Assembly (NCBI GenBank): GCA_047607345.1
Contig: JASGDF010000139.1
Coordinates: 1-64,000, forward strand
DNA from: Pseudomonas_S sp047607345
GTDB taxonomy: Bacteria; Pseudomonadota; Gammaproteobacteria; Xanthomonadales; Xanthomonadaceae
DNA length: 64,000 nucleotides
Direction: 5' to 3'
Every line of letters begins with the position of its first letter. Within the stretch, counting starts at the first letter, position 1. Under the pieces are notes generated by a model that worked only from the letters and a program-made list of their open reading frames with translations, ran no database searches and had not been told where the DNA came from. Shown piece by piece: positions 7,083 to 16,760 of this stretch. Made by a program: the position numbers and the translations under genes.

Positions 7083-9710
7083 ATGACCGACTCTGCGACA
7101 AACGTCCGAAAAGCCGCGGCCGCTGCGGAACACACCCCTTTGATGAAGCAATACTTCGCTGCCAAGACGGAGTACCCGGACCTGCTGCTGTTCTTCCGGA
7201 TGGGCGACTTCTACGAGTTGTTCTACGACGACGCGCGCAAGGCCGCGCGCCTGCTCGACATCACCCTGACCCAGCGCGGCAGCTCGGGTGGCGCGCCGAT
7301 CCCGATGGCCGGCGTGCCGGCGCATGCCTACGAGGGCTACCTGGCGCGATTGGTCGCGCTGGGCGAATCGGTGGCGATCTGCGAGCAGATCGGCGATCCG
7401 GCGCTGGCCAAGGGCCTGGTCGAGCGCAAGGTGGTGCGCATCGTCACTCCGGGCACCGTCACCGACGAGGCACTGCTCGACGAGCGCCGCGACACGCTGC
7501 TGATGGCCCTGTCGCGCGGCAAGGCCGGCTACGGGCTGGCCTGGGCCGACCTGGCCGGCGGCCGCTTCCTGGTCAACGAGGTCGACAGCGACGACGCACT
7601 CGAAGCCGAACTGGCGCGGCTGGAACCGGCCGAGCTACTGATCCCCGACGAGGAGGGCTGGCCGGAATTCCTGCGCCAGCGCAGCGGCGTGCGCCGCCGC
7701 CCGCCGTGGCTGTTCGACGCCGACAGCGGGCGCCGCCAGCTGCTGGCCTTCTTCAAGCTGCACGACCTGTCCGGCTTCGGCCTCGACGACAAGCCGCGCG
7801 CCACCGCGGCGGCCGGCGCGCTGCTCGGTTACGTCGAGGAGACCCAGAAGCAGCGCCTGCCGCATCTGACCTCGATCGCGACGGAAGTGGCCGGCGAGGC
7901 GATCGCGATGAACGCCGCCACCCGCCGCCACCTCGAGCTGGACACCCGCGTCGACGGCGATACCCGCAACACCCTGCTCGGCGTGCTCGACAGCACCGTG
8001 ACACCGATGGGCGGGCGCCTGCTGCGGCGCTGGCTGCACCGCCCGTTGCGCCTGCGCGAGGTGCTGACGCAGCGCCATGCCGCGGTCGCCACACTCATCG
8101 ATCATGGCGCCGACGCCGACTTGCGCGAGACCTTCCGCGCGCTCGGCGACCTGGAGCGCATCCTCACCCGCGTGGCGCTGCGCTCGGCGCGCCCGCGCGA
8201 CTTCTCCACCCTGCGCGACGGCCTGGCGCTGCTGCCGCAGGTGCGCGCGATCCTGCAGCCGCTGGACTCGCCGCGCCTGCAGGCGCTGCACGCCGAGCTG
8301 GGCGAGCACGACGCGACCGCCCACCTGCTCGCCACGGCGATCGCCGACCAGCCGCCGCTCAAGCTCTCCGACGGCGGCGTGATCGCCGAAGGCTTTGATG
8401 CCGAGCTGGACGAGCTGCGCCGGCTGTCCACCCACGCCGACCAGTTCCTGATCGACCTGGAGATCCGCGAGCGCGAAAGCAGCGGCATCCCGACCCTCAA
8501 GGTCGGCTACAACCGCGTGCACGGCTACTACATCGAAATCAGCAAGGGCCAGGCCGACAAGGCGCCGGTGCACTACAGCCGCCGCCAGACCCTGACCAAC
8601 GCCGAGCGCTACATCACCGAGGAGCTGAAGGCGTTCGAGGACAAGGTGCTGTCCGCGCGCGAGCGCTCGCTGGCGCGCGAGAAGCTGCTGTACGAACAGC
8701 TGCTGGACGTGCTCGGCGCCGAGCTCGAACCGCTCAAGCACTGCGCCGGCGCGCTCAGCGAGCTGGACGTGCTGGCCTGCTTCGCCGAGCGCGCGCAGGC
8801 GCTGGACTGGTCGCGGCCGGAGCTGGAGACCGCGCCGTGCCTGCGGATCGAGCGCGGCCGCCATCCGGTGGTCGAGGCGGTGCGCGAGCAGCCGTTCGAG
8901 CCCAACGACCTGGACCTGCATCCGCAACGCCGCATGCTGGTCGTGACCGGCCCGAACATGGGCGGCAAGTCGACCTACATGCGCCAGAACGCGCTGATCG
9001 TGCTGCTCGCGCACATCGGCAGCTACGTGCCGGCCGCGCGCGCGGTGATCGGCCCGATCGACCGCATCCTGACCCGCATCGGCGCCGGCGACGACCTCGC
9101 CAAGGGTCAGTCGACCTTCATGGTCGAGATGGCCGAGACCAGCTACATCCTGCACCATGCCACCGCGCAGTCGCTGGTGCTGATGGACGAGATCGGCCGC
9201 GGCACCTCGACCTACGACGGCCTGGCGCTGGCCGACGCGGTCGCGCGCCACCTCGCCCACGCCAACCGCTGCTACACGCTGTTCGCCACGCATTATTTCG
9301 AGTTGACGGCGCTGGCAGACGAATCGTTCGAGGGCGGTCCCAGCGGCATCGCCAACGTGCACCTGGACGCGGTCGAGCACACCGACAGGAACGGTGGCGA
9401 ATCGCTGGTGTTCATGCACGCGGTCAAGGACGGCCCGGCCAACCGCAGCTTCGGCCTGCAGGTGGCCGCCCTGGCCGGCCTGCCGAAGGCCACCGTGGCG
9501 CAGGCGCGCCGCCGCCTGGCCGAGCTGGAACAGCGCGGTGGCGAGAGCCAAGCCGCGCAGATGGCGCCGCAGTCGCTGGATGCGCCGCAGCAATTCGGCC
9601 TGTTCGCCCCCAGCTCCGCCGCGCTCGACGCGCTGCAGACGCTCGACCCGGACGAGCTGACGCCGAAACAGGCCATGGAGGCGATCTACCGGCTCAAGGC
9701 GCTGCTCTGA
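7083..9710 (+). CDS. mutS: DNA mismatch repair protein MutS
   Basis: An 875-residue protein of normal family length that recognises mismatches and recruits MutL. The mismatch-reading Phe-X-Glu is present (F43-Y44-E45 in MGDFYELF). The core/clamp region carries GIPTLKVGYNRVHGYYIEIS. The ABC-type ATPase has Walker A TGPNMGGKSTYMRQ near residue 622, the Q-loop/signature segment GDDLAKGQSTFMVEM, Walker B LVLMDEIGRGTSTYDG near 697, and FATHYFEL. The C-terminal DPDELTPKQAMEAIYRLK is the usual helical tail. It appears monocistronic. Confidence 0.98.
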   Translation: MTDSATNVRKAAAAAEHTPLMKQYFAAKTEYPDLLLFFRMGDFYELFYDDARKAARLLDITLTQRGSSGGAPIPMAGVPAHAYEGYLARLVALGESVAICEQIGDPALAKGLVERKVVRIVTPGTVTDEALLDERRDTLLMALSRGKAGYGLAWADLAGGRFLVNEVDSDDALEAELARLEPAELLIPDEEGWPEFLRQRSGVRRRPPWLFDADSGRRQLLAFFKLHDLSGFGLDDKPRATAAAGALLGYVEETQKQRLPHLTSIATEVAGEAIAMNAATRRHLELDTRVDGDTRNTLLGVLDSTVTPMGGRLLRRWLHRPLRLREVLTQRHAAVATLIDHGADADLRETFRALGDLERILTRVALRSARPRDFSTLRDGLALLPQVRAILQPLDSPRLQALHAELGEHDATAHLLATAIADQPPLKLSDGGVIAEGFDAELDELRRLSTHADQFLIDLEIRERESSGIPTLKVGYNRVHGYYIEISKGQADKAPVHYSRRQTLTNAERYITEELKAFEDKVLSARERSLAREKLLYEQLLDVLGAELEPLKHCAGALSELDVLACFAERAQALDWSRPELETAPCLRIERGRHPVVEAVREQPFEPNDLDLHPQRRMLVVTGPNMGGKSTYMRQNALIVLLAHIGSYVPAARAVIGPIDRILTRIGAGDDLAKGQSTFMVEMAETSYILHHATAQSLVLMDEIGRGTSTYDGLALADAVARHLAHANRCYTLFATHYFELTALADESFEGGPSGIANVHLDAVEHTDRNGGESLVFMHAVKDGPANRSFGLQVAALAGLPKATVAQARRRLAELEQRGGESQAAQMAPQSLDAPQQFGLFAPSSAALDALQTLDPDELTPKQAMEAIYRLKALL

Positions 9711-9820
9711 CGGCGCCATGACGGATGCTGGAGAGGCGTCGCTCCCCCCCCGGTCATCGGCGCAGGATCGATCTGCTAGGCTCAGCATCCCGCCGCTCCG
9801 GCAACCGGTCAGGAAACGCC

Positions 9821-10438
9821 ATGAACAACGCCACGCTCACCAGCACCCTGCTCCAGCAGCTGGAAGGTTCCGGAGTCCAGCAGATCGCCTCGCAGCTGGG
9901 TGTCGATCCGGCCCAGGCACAATCGGCCGTCGCCACCGCGGTGCCGCTGCTGCTCGGCGCGCTCGGCCGCAACACCCAGCAACCGGAAGCCGCGCAGGCG
10001 CTGCTGGGTGCCTTGCAGCGCGACCATGCCGACGCGGCCGGCAGCTTCGACCTGAGCGGTCTACTGGGCTCGGTCCTCGGCGGCGGCACGACAGCGCAAA
10101 CCGATGGCGCCGGCATCCTCGGGCATATCTTCGGCGGCAACACCTCGCAGGCCGCCAGCGGACTCGGCCAGGCCACCGGGCTCGACAGCGGCAAGTCCGG
10201 GCAGTTGCTGCAGATCCTCGCGCCGATCGTGCTCTCCTTCCTCGCCCAGCGTTTCCTCGGCGGCGGCAGCGCCGATGCCGGCCAACTCGGCCAGGCGCTC
10301 GGCCAGGAGCACCAGCAGGCAAGCACCAACGCCAGTCTGTCCGGCGTGCTTGGCAGTGTGTTCGACCAGGACGGCGACGGCCAGCTTGGCGTGAGCGACC
10401 TGCTGAAGATCGGCAGCGGCCTGTTCGGCAAGCGCTGA
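9821..10438 (+). CDS. DUF937 (YidB-like) protein with a C-terminal EF-hand-type loop
   Basis: A 205-residue protein of unknown function. The N-terminal half is helical and Ala/Gln/Leu-rich (LLQQLEGSGVQQIASQLGVD, then VPLLLGALGRN), typical of DUF937 proteins. A second such segment follows (QLLQILAPIVLSFLAQRFLGG). The C-terminus has a calcium-loop-like DQDGDGQLGVSDLL resembling an EF-hand or dockerin loop. ATG 9821 has AGGAAA 6 bases upstream; the frame extends to 9725 but that part is spacer. No signal peptide is evident. It stands alone between mutS and katG. Calcium binding is inferred from the loop only. Confidence 0.75.
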   Translation: MNNATLTSTLLQQLEGSGVQQIASQLGVDPAQAQSAVATAVPLLLGALGRNTQQPEAAQALLGALQRDHADAAGSFDLSGLLGSVLGGGTTAQTDGAGILGHIFGGNTSQAASGLGQATGLDSGKSGQLLQILAPIVLSFLAQRFLGGGSADAGQLGQALGQEHQQASTNASLSGVLGSVFDQDGDGQLGVSDLLKIGSGLFGKR

Positions 10439-10478
10439 GCGACGGATTTTCCGGCATTGGCACAAGCACGCCAAATCA

Positions 10479-10515
10479 ATAGTCAAAGACTATTGAAATA
10501 TTAGAATAATTCGAA
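10479..10515 (+). promoter_or_regulatory. OxyR-type operator upstream of katG
   Basis: The four tetranucleotides of an OxyR site occur at the canonical spacing: ATAG-N7-CTAT-N7-TTAG-N7-CGAA. The first two are exact, the third has 3 of 4 and the fourth 2 of 4 consensus positions. The location, ending immediately before a possible -35 element, fits OxyR activation of the catalase gene under peroxide stress. Confidence 0.7.
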
Positions 10516-10569
10516 TTCACCAAACGATCGACGCAGCTTATCGTGGCTTCTCACCGTGAGGAGCCAGCC

Positions 10570-10689
10570 ATGAGCCCGCAGATCGATCGCCTCCCCGAAC
10601 GTTCGGACACCGCGCCCGCCCGTGGCGCGCTTCCGTCGCCCCCTGCCGCTTCGACCACGCCGTGCCTACGCAGCCCGGCGTGGTCCTAG
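10570..10689 (+). CDS. Possible 39-residue leader peptide upstream of katG
   Basis: ATG 10570 is preceded by GAGGAG at good spacing and opens a 39-residue frame (MSPQIDRLPERSD... ending CLRSPAWS). It lies in the presumed katG leader, 97 bases before the katG start. I recognise no family. It could be a real small protein, a translated leader that couples to katG, or chance; the strong ribosome site is the only positive evidence. Confidence 0.3.
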   Translation: MSPQIDRLPERSDTAPARGALPSPPAASTTPCLRSPAWS

Positions 10690-10786
10690 ACCGCGCACCC
10701 CCTTCTACCGCAACGCCCGCTCACAGGCACTCGGCCTCGCTGGACCGAGCCGTCATCCAGTGCGAACGACCCCAGGTAAACCCACC

Positions 10787-13021
<2,235 letters not shown>

Positions 13022-13057
13022 TCGTCCCGAATCCCTCGGCAAAGGGAGCAACAGGAA

Positions 13058-13086
13058 CGCCCCGGCCACGGCCGGGGCGTTTTTTT
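13058..13086 (+). terminator. Intrinsic terminator of katG
   Basis: A GC-rich stem (GCCCCGGCC / GGCCGGGGC) with a short loop is followed by G and seven T residues, 37 bases after the katG stop. Confidence 0.92.
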
Positions 13087-13118
13087 CGGCCAGACGCTCA
13101 CCTGCAGGCACTCACCAT

Positions 13119-13181
13119 GTAGGAGGGACTTCAGTCCCGACAGGCGTTACCGACCCAGCATCGGGACTGAAGTCCCTCCTG
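13119..13181. repeat. REP-like palindrome, copy 3
   Basis: Arms begin GTAGGAGGGACTTCAGTCCC and end with the near-complement GGGACTGAAGTCCCTCCTGC. Same family as copies at 3165, 4282 and 48671, with the GGGAC variant of the stem. It lies between convergent genes. Confidence 0.85.
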
Positions 13182-13182
13182 C

Positions 13183-13378
13183 AAAAAGCCGGCCCCGGCG
13201 CCTCCTCGCACCCCAAAGCACCCCAAAGGGGCCAAGCACCCCAAAGGGGCCAGCACCCCAAAGGGGCCAGAGTAAATTTTCACCCCAAAGGGGCCAGAGT
13301 AAATTTTTGTTTCAAACAGATATGCACCCTGGCCCCTTTTCTGCTTGGTGTAAAAAGCCGGCCCCGGCACATCCTCGC
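13183..13378. repeat. Tandem CACCCCAAAGGGGCCA repeats bounded by 27-bp direct repeats
   Basis: Near-identical 27-base direct repeats (AAAAAGCCGGCCCCGGC... at 13183 and 13352, about 3 mismatches) enclose four to five copies of CACCCCAAAGGGGCCA. Two of the units are extended by GAGTAAATTTT. The complementary CTGGCCCCTTT at 13329-13339 can pair with the units. Similar GGCCAGAGTAAATTTT-type ends are, to my knowledge, found near REP-associated transposases, but no transposase gene is here. Confidence 0.8.
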
Positions 13379-13389
13379 GCACTGCCGCC

Positions 13390-13800
13390 CTACATCGCGT
13401 CGATATCCCCCAGCGCGCGGATCAGGCGCCGCGCACGCTTGTCCGGCCGGTGTTGCGGCGGCTGATAGCCGGTTCGCGCGGCATCACGCAGCGCACGCAC
13501 CTCCGCCCGCCGCGCCCGTGAAGCCTCGCTCTCCTCGTACAGCTGTTGTGCCACCACCGCCGGCCCGCGCTGCTCGCTGAGCCCGCGCACCACAAGCTCA
13601 AAAACCTCGTCGCCACGGCTGACACGCAACTGCTCGCCGACCCTGACCGCACGCGAGGACTTCGGCCGCTGCCCGGCCACCTCCACCTTTCCGGTCTCGA
13701 TCGCCTGCTTGCACAGGCCGCGCGTCCTGAAGAACCGCGCGGCCCACAGCCATACATCCAGGCGTACCGCCGCCAACACCACACTCTGCTCGCTGGTCAT
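13390..13800 (-). CDS. hslR: Hsp15-type S4 RNA-binding protein
   Basis: A 136-residue protein with an N-terminal S4 domain (VRLDVWLWAARFFRTRGLCK, AIETGKVEVAGQRPKSSRAV, VGEQLRV) and a basic C-terminal tail (RPDKRARRLIRAL). Hsp15 binds stalled 50S subunits carrying nascent peptidyl-tRNA after heat stress. ATG 13800 has GAGAAGG upstream; the open frame to 13890 is not needed. It is divergent from the MATE exporter gene. Confidence 0.9.
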   Translation of the reverse strand: MTSEQSVVLAAVRLDVWLWAARFFRTRGLCKQAIETGKVEVAGQRPKSSRAVRVGEQLRVSRGDEVFELVVRGLSEQRGPAVVAQQLYEESEASRARRAEVRALRDAARTGYQPPQHRPDKRARRLIRALGDIDAM

Positions 13801-14047
13801 GCCTTCTCGTCGCACTCCACACGTATCGATCAAAAACTCCCGCGCCGAACGGGCTGCGCAGGCGCCGGGGCAAGCCCGCCCCGATCCCACATGGGGATCG
13901 GCACACGAGCCGATCCGGAGGTTGTGCCGCAGCGCTCAAGGCCTTCCTACATGCCGGCGCCAGTTTGGACAGGAAGAAGGGAATTGCAAACCGGCGACCC
14001 CCACAGTGCTAATGTGCGCCGCGCCTCCTCCCCTCCGCGGCCCGACG

Positions 14048-15514
14048 ATGCCCAAGCTTCCCATCAACCTCGTCGAAGGCCCGATCGGGCGCAACCTGCT
14101 GCTGTTCGCACTGCCGATCCTGGCCGGCAACATCGCCCAGTCACTGAACGGCTCGATCAATGCGATCTGGGTCGGCCACTACCTCGGCGAAGCGGCACTG
14201 ACCGCCACGGCCAACGCCAACAGCATCATGTTCTTCCTGATCGGCTCGGTGTTCGGCATCGGCATGGCCGCCACCATCCTGATCGGCCAGGCGATGGGCG
14301 CCAAGGACGTGCTCCAGGCACGCCGGGTGATGGGCACCAGCGCCACGTTTTTCATCGGTCTCTCGGTCCTGGTCGCCGCCTTCGGCGTCTGGCTGGCCCG
14401 CCATCTGCTCGCGGCGATGGACACACCCCACGATTCGTTGCCGCTGGCCGAGGCCTACCTGCGGGTGATCTTCCTGGCGATGCCGCCGCTGTACATGTTC
14501 GCGTTCCTGTCGGCGGCACTGCGCGGCGCCGGCGACTCGCGCACGCCCTTCCGCTTCCTGTTGTTGTCGGTGGTGCTGGACATCGTACTGAACCCGCTGC
14601 TGATCTTCGGCTTCGGTCCGTTCCCGCCGCTGGGCATCGCCGGAGCAGCATGGGCCACCCTTGCGGCCCAAAGCATCGCGCTCGGCGGCCTGCTGCTCTA
14701 CATGCGCCGACGCGGCCACGTACTGTGGCTAGGCCGGCGCGACGCAGGCCTGTTCCTGATTGACCTGGCGATCCTGCGGCCCCTGGTCGGCAAGGGCATC
14801 CCGATGGGCCTGCAGATGGTGCTGATCTCGCTGGCGATGATCGCGATGATGCGCATGGTCAACGGTTTCGGCACCGATACCGCCGCGGCCTACGGCGCCG
14901 CACTGCAGCTGTGGACCTACGTACAGATGCCGGCGATGGCGATCGGCGCGGCATGCTCGTCGATGGCCGCGCAGAACGTCGGCGCACGCCGCTGGGACCG
15001 CGTCGAGGCCACCGCGCGCCACGGCGTGCTGTTCAACTTCCTGCTGACCGCAGCGCTGATCGCGCCGTTGATCCTGCTCGACCGCTGGACGCTGTCGCTG
15101 TTCCTGCCCGCAGACAGCGAGGCCCTCAAGATCGCCCGGCATCTGAACCACATCACGATCTGGTCGTTCCTGTTGTTCGGCGTGACCTTCGTGGTCTCCG
15201 GCGTGGTCCGCGCGACCGGCGCGGTGATGCCGCCACTGGTGATCCTGATACTGGCACTATGGGGCGTGCGCGTGCCGCTGGCCGAGCTGCTGACACCCCG
15301 CTTCGGCGCCGATGCGGTGTGGTGGAGTTTTCCGGCCAGCTCGCTGTGCGCGATGTCGATGTCGCTGGCCTACTACCGCTGGGGCGGCTGGCGCCGGGCA
15401 CAGATGCTGGCAACACAGGCCCGGGCGCAGGAGGTGGCGGTTCCGGCGGAAGTCCCGGCGCTGCCCCCGTCGCCGGTGGCCGACGCCGCAGCCGACCCCG
15501 CACCAGGTCGATGA
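14048..15514 (+). CDS. MATE family multidrug efflux protein
   Basis: A 488-residue inner-membrane protein with about 12 hydrophobic segments and the duplicated MatE domain: N-lobe NLLLFALPILAGNIAQSLNG with IWVGHYLGEAALTA, and C-lobe starting near KGIPMGLQMVLISLAMIAMM, with AAQNVGARRWDRVE. MATE proteins export cationic compounds using Na+ or H+. The frame is open from 13709, but ATG 14048 (MPKLPINLVEGPIGRNLL) matches the family start and upstream residues are low-complexity. The C-terminal 35 residues are an Ala/Pro-rich tail. Substrate unknown. Confidence 0.92.
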   Translation: MPKLPINLVEGPIGRNLLLFALPILAGNIAQSLNGSINAIWVGHYLGEAALTATANANSIMFFLIGSVFGIGMAATILIGQAMGAKDVLQARRVMGTSATFFIGLSVLVAAFGVWLARHLLAAMDTPHDSLPLAEAYLRVIFLAMPPLYMFAFLSAALRGAGDSRTPFRFLLLSVVLDIVLNPLLIFGFGPFPPLGIAGAAWATLAAQSIALGGLLLYMRRRGHVLWLGRRDAGLFLIDLAILRPLVGKGIPMGLQMVLISLAMIAMMRMVNGFGTDTAAAYGAALQLWTYVQMPAMAIGAACSSMAAQNVGARRWDRVEATARHGVLFNFLLTAALIAPLILLDRWTLSLFLPADSEALKIARHLNHITIWSFLLFGVTFVVSGVVRATGAVMPPLVILILALWGVRVPLAELLTPRFGADAVWWSFPASSLCAMSMSLAYYRWGGWRRAQMLATQARAQEVAVPAEVPALPPSPVADAAADPAPGR

Positions 15515-15601
15515 CCCAGCCCCCTGGATCGGCTCAGCCCGCACTCATCCCTCCCTCGGTCATTTCCCCTATCCTGAAATGCCCTCGGCAACACGATCTT
15601 C

Positions 15602-16348
15602 ATGTCGACCGCCTGGATCTGGCTGTCCGCGCTGGGCAACAGCAAATGGTTGCTGCCTGGCGTCATGCTGTTCATCGTCACCGCCTCGGCCTCCGGCAAC
15701 CTGCCGCGCCGCGACGGTCTGCGCTGGAGCGTGGCGATCGCCGCCACCGCCCTGACCGTATTGGCCTCCAAGATCGCCTTCATGGGCTGGGGCGTCGGCT
15801 CGGCCGCGCTGGATTTCACCGGCATCAGCGGCCATGCCGCGATGGCGACCTGTATCTATCCGCCCCTGGCCGCGCTGCTCTGCGCCCATCACCCGCGGCT
15901 GCGCGGGCCGCTGATCGTCGCGGCGGCTTTGCTCGCGGCCGCCATCGCCTACTCGCGCCTGCCCTTGCACGCGCATTCGCCTTCGGAGGTGATTGCCGGA
16001 ACGTTGCTGGGCGGCCTGGCTTCGCTGTTCGTCATCACCCGGGGCACGCAGCGCATGCCGGCCCTGGCAACCTGGCAATGGATCGTGCCCGCCATCGCGC
16101 TGGTATGCTGCCTCCAGGCCGCCACTCCCAAGATCAATACCCATGGCATGGTCGTCGCCATGGCCAGGACCCTTTCCGGCCAGGATCAGCTGCATACCCG
16201 GCGCTGGCTACACCAACGTTCAGGATCATCAAGGGCATGGCAAGAAACCAGCGCAAAAAACCTTGCAAAAACAATTGACAAGCCCTCGCCGCTGGGCCAG
16301 CATGTAAGCGTAGGTCTTTCCCATATGGATTTCAGGAGTCCCCCATGA
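15602..16348 (+). CDS. PAP2-superfamily membrane phosphatase
   Basis: A 248-residue integral membrane protein. The PAP2 signature is visible as FTGISGHAAMA (motif 2) and SRLPLHAHSPSEVIAG (motif 3), both needed for histidine-phosphatase chemistry on lipid phosphates; the N-terminal KxxxxxxRP motif is degenerate. The last 55 or so residues are hydrophilic and not family-like. The stop overlaps the start of the next gene (ATGA), so the tail runs through that gene's probable promoter. Being next to the polysaccharide operon, a role in recycling undecaprenyl pyrophosphate is possible, but this is inference. Confidence 0.8.
   Translation: MSTAWIWLSALGNSKWLLPGVMLFIVTASASGNLPRRDGLRWSVAIAATALTVLASKIAFMGWGVGSAALDFTGISGHAAMATCIYPPLAALLCAHHPRLRGPLIVAAALLAAAIAYSRLPLHAHSPSEVIAGTLLGGLASLFVITRGTQRMPALATWQWIVPAIALVCCLQAATPKINTHGMVVAMARTLSGQDQLHTRRWLHQRSGSSRAWQETSAKNLAKTIDKPSPLGQHVSVGLSHMDFRSPP
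16275..16306 (+). promoter_or_regulatory. Candidate promoter of the polysaccharide export operon
   Basis: A perfect -35 hexamer TTGACA at 16275-16280 is followed by weak -10 candidates (CAGCAT at 17 bases, CATGTA at 20 bases). It lies 40-65 bases before the ribosome site AGGAG of the 16345 gene and within the C-terminal codons of the PAP2 gene. Weak -10 makes this tentative. Confidence 0.35.
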
Positions 16349-16665
16349 AGAAGTTGATTGTGACGGCCATTGCCATGGCCCTGTCCTCGCCGGCGTGGGC
16401 TGCTCCGCAAGGGCCCCAACAGCCGCCGGCCCCCAGCGGCGAAATTGCCGGTCCCGTTGCGCGTGATTTCTCCCGAGTGAACGCGGCCTGCTGGGTCTAC
16501 TCCGGCATCGCAGCTGCCGCGGTGGCCTATTCGGTCGTCGGCGACAGCTCCGGCGACGAAGACGATTCAGGCAGTGAGGGCACGAGCGGCAGCAGCGGCA
16601 CGAGCGGTACCAGTGGCACGAGCGGTACCAGTGGCACGAGCGGCACCAGCGGCACCGGCGGCTGA
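16345..16665 (+). CDS. Small secreted Ser/Gly/Thr-repeat protein (GfcA/YjbE-like)
   Basis: A 106-residue protein with a signal peptide (MKKLIVTAIAMALSSPAWA, cleavage before APQG), a hydrophobic stretch (CWVYSGIAAAAVAYSVVG) and a tail of repeated Ser-Gly-Thr triplets ending GTGG. Its position as first gene before Wza-, GfcB-, GfcC- and GfcD-like genes corresponds to E. coli gfcA (a Thr-rich small protein) and yjbE. Sequence similarity to those is compositional, so the family call is by synteny. AGGAG lies 7 bases before ATG 16345. A terminator follows directly, so it may be made in excess over the downstream genes. Confidence 0.7.
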   Translation: MKKLIVTAIAMALSSPAWAAPQGPQQPPAPSGEIAGPVARDFSRVNAACWVYSGIAAAAVAYSVVGDSSGDEDDSGSEGTSGSSGTSGTSGTSGTSGTSGTSGTGG

Positions 16666-16691
16666 GCCCTCCCGTACTTGGCTCCACAATG

Positions 16692-16725
16692 GCCCTCGCC
16701 GGGCGGCGCTTGGCGAGGGCTTTTT
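16692..16725 (+). terminator. Intrinsic terminator inside the export operon
   Basis: Stem GCCCTCGCC / GGCGAGGGC with an 11-base loop followed by five T residues. It lies 27 bases after the stop of the Ser/Gly/Thr-repeat gene and 36 bases before the wza start, so downstream genes need read-through or another promoter. Confidence 0.85.
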
Positions 16726-16760
16726 ATGTCCGGCGTTCCTCATCTCGACGAAAAAATCCA

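Larger units (their letters stand above)
10439..10786. other. katG upstream region
   Basis: A 348-base region holding an AT-rich OxyR-type operator (10479-10515), a possible promoter just after it (TTCACC near 10516, CTTATC near 10537) and a 39-codon leader reading frame (10570-10689). Its AT richness contrasts sharply with the flanks. The long leader between the presumed start site and katG is unusual. Confidence 0.6.
13022..13389. other. Repeat-rich spacer between katG and hslR
   Basis: This 368-base convergent spacer holds the katG terminator (13058-13086), a REP-like palindrome (13119-13181) and a block of short tandem repeats flanked by direct repeats (13183-13378). No gene is present; the short minus-strand frame across it simply translates the repeats. 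Confidence 0.8.

Noticed and set aside
7635..9788. 717-residue minus-strand frame opposite mutS
   Set aside because: It is a complement-frame shadow of a clearly real mutS; composition is Ala/Arg/Gln/Val-rich with no domain signature or ribosome site.
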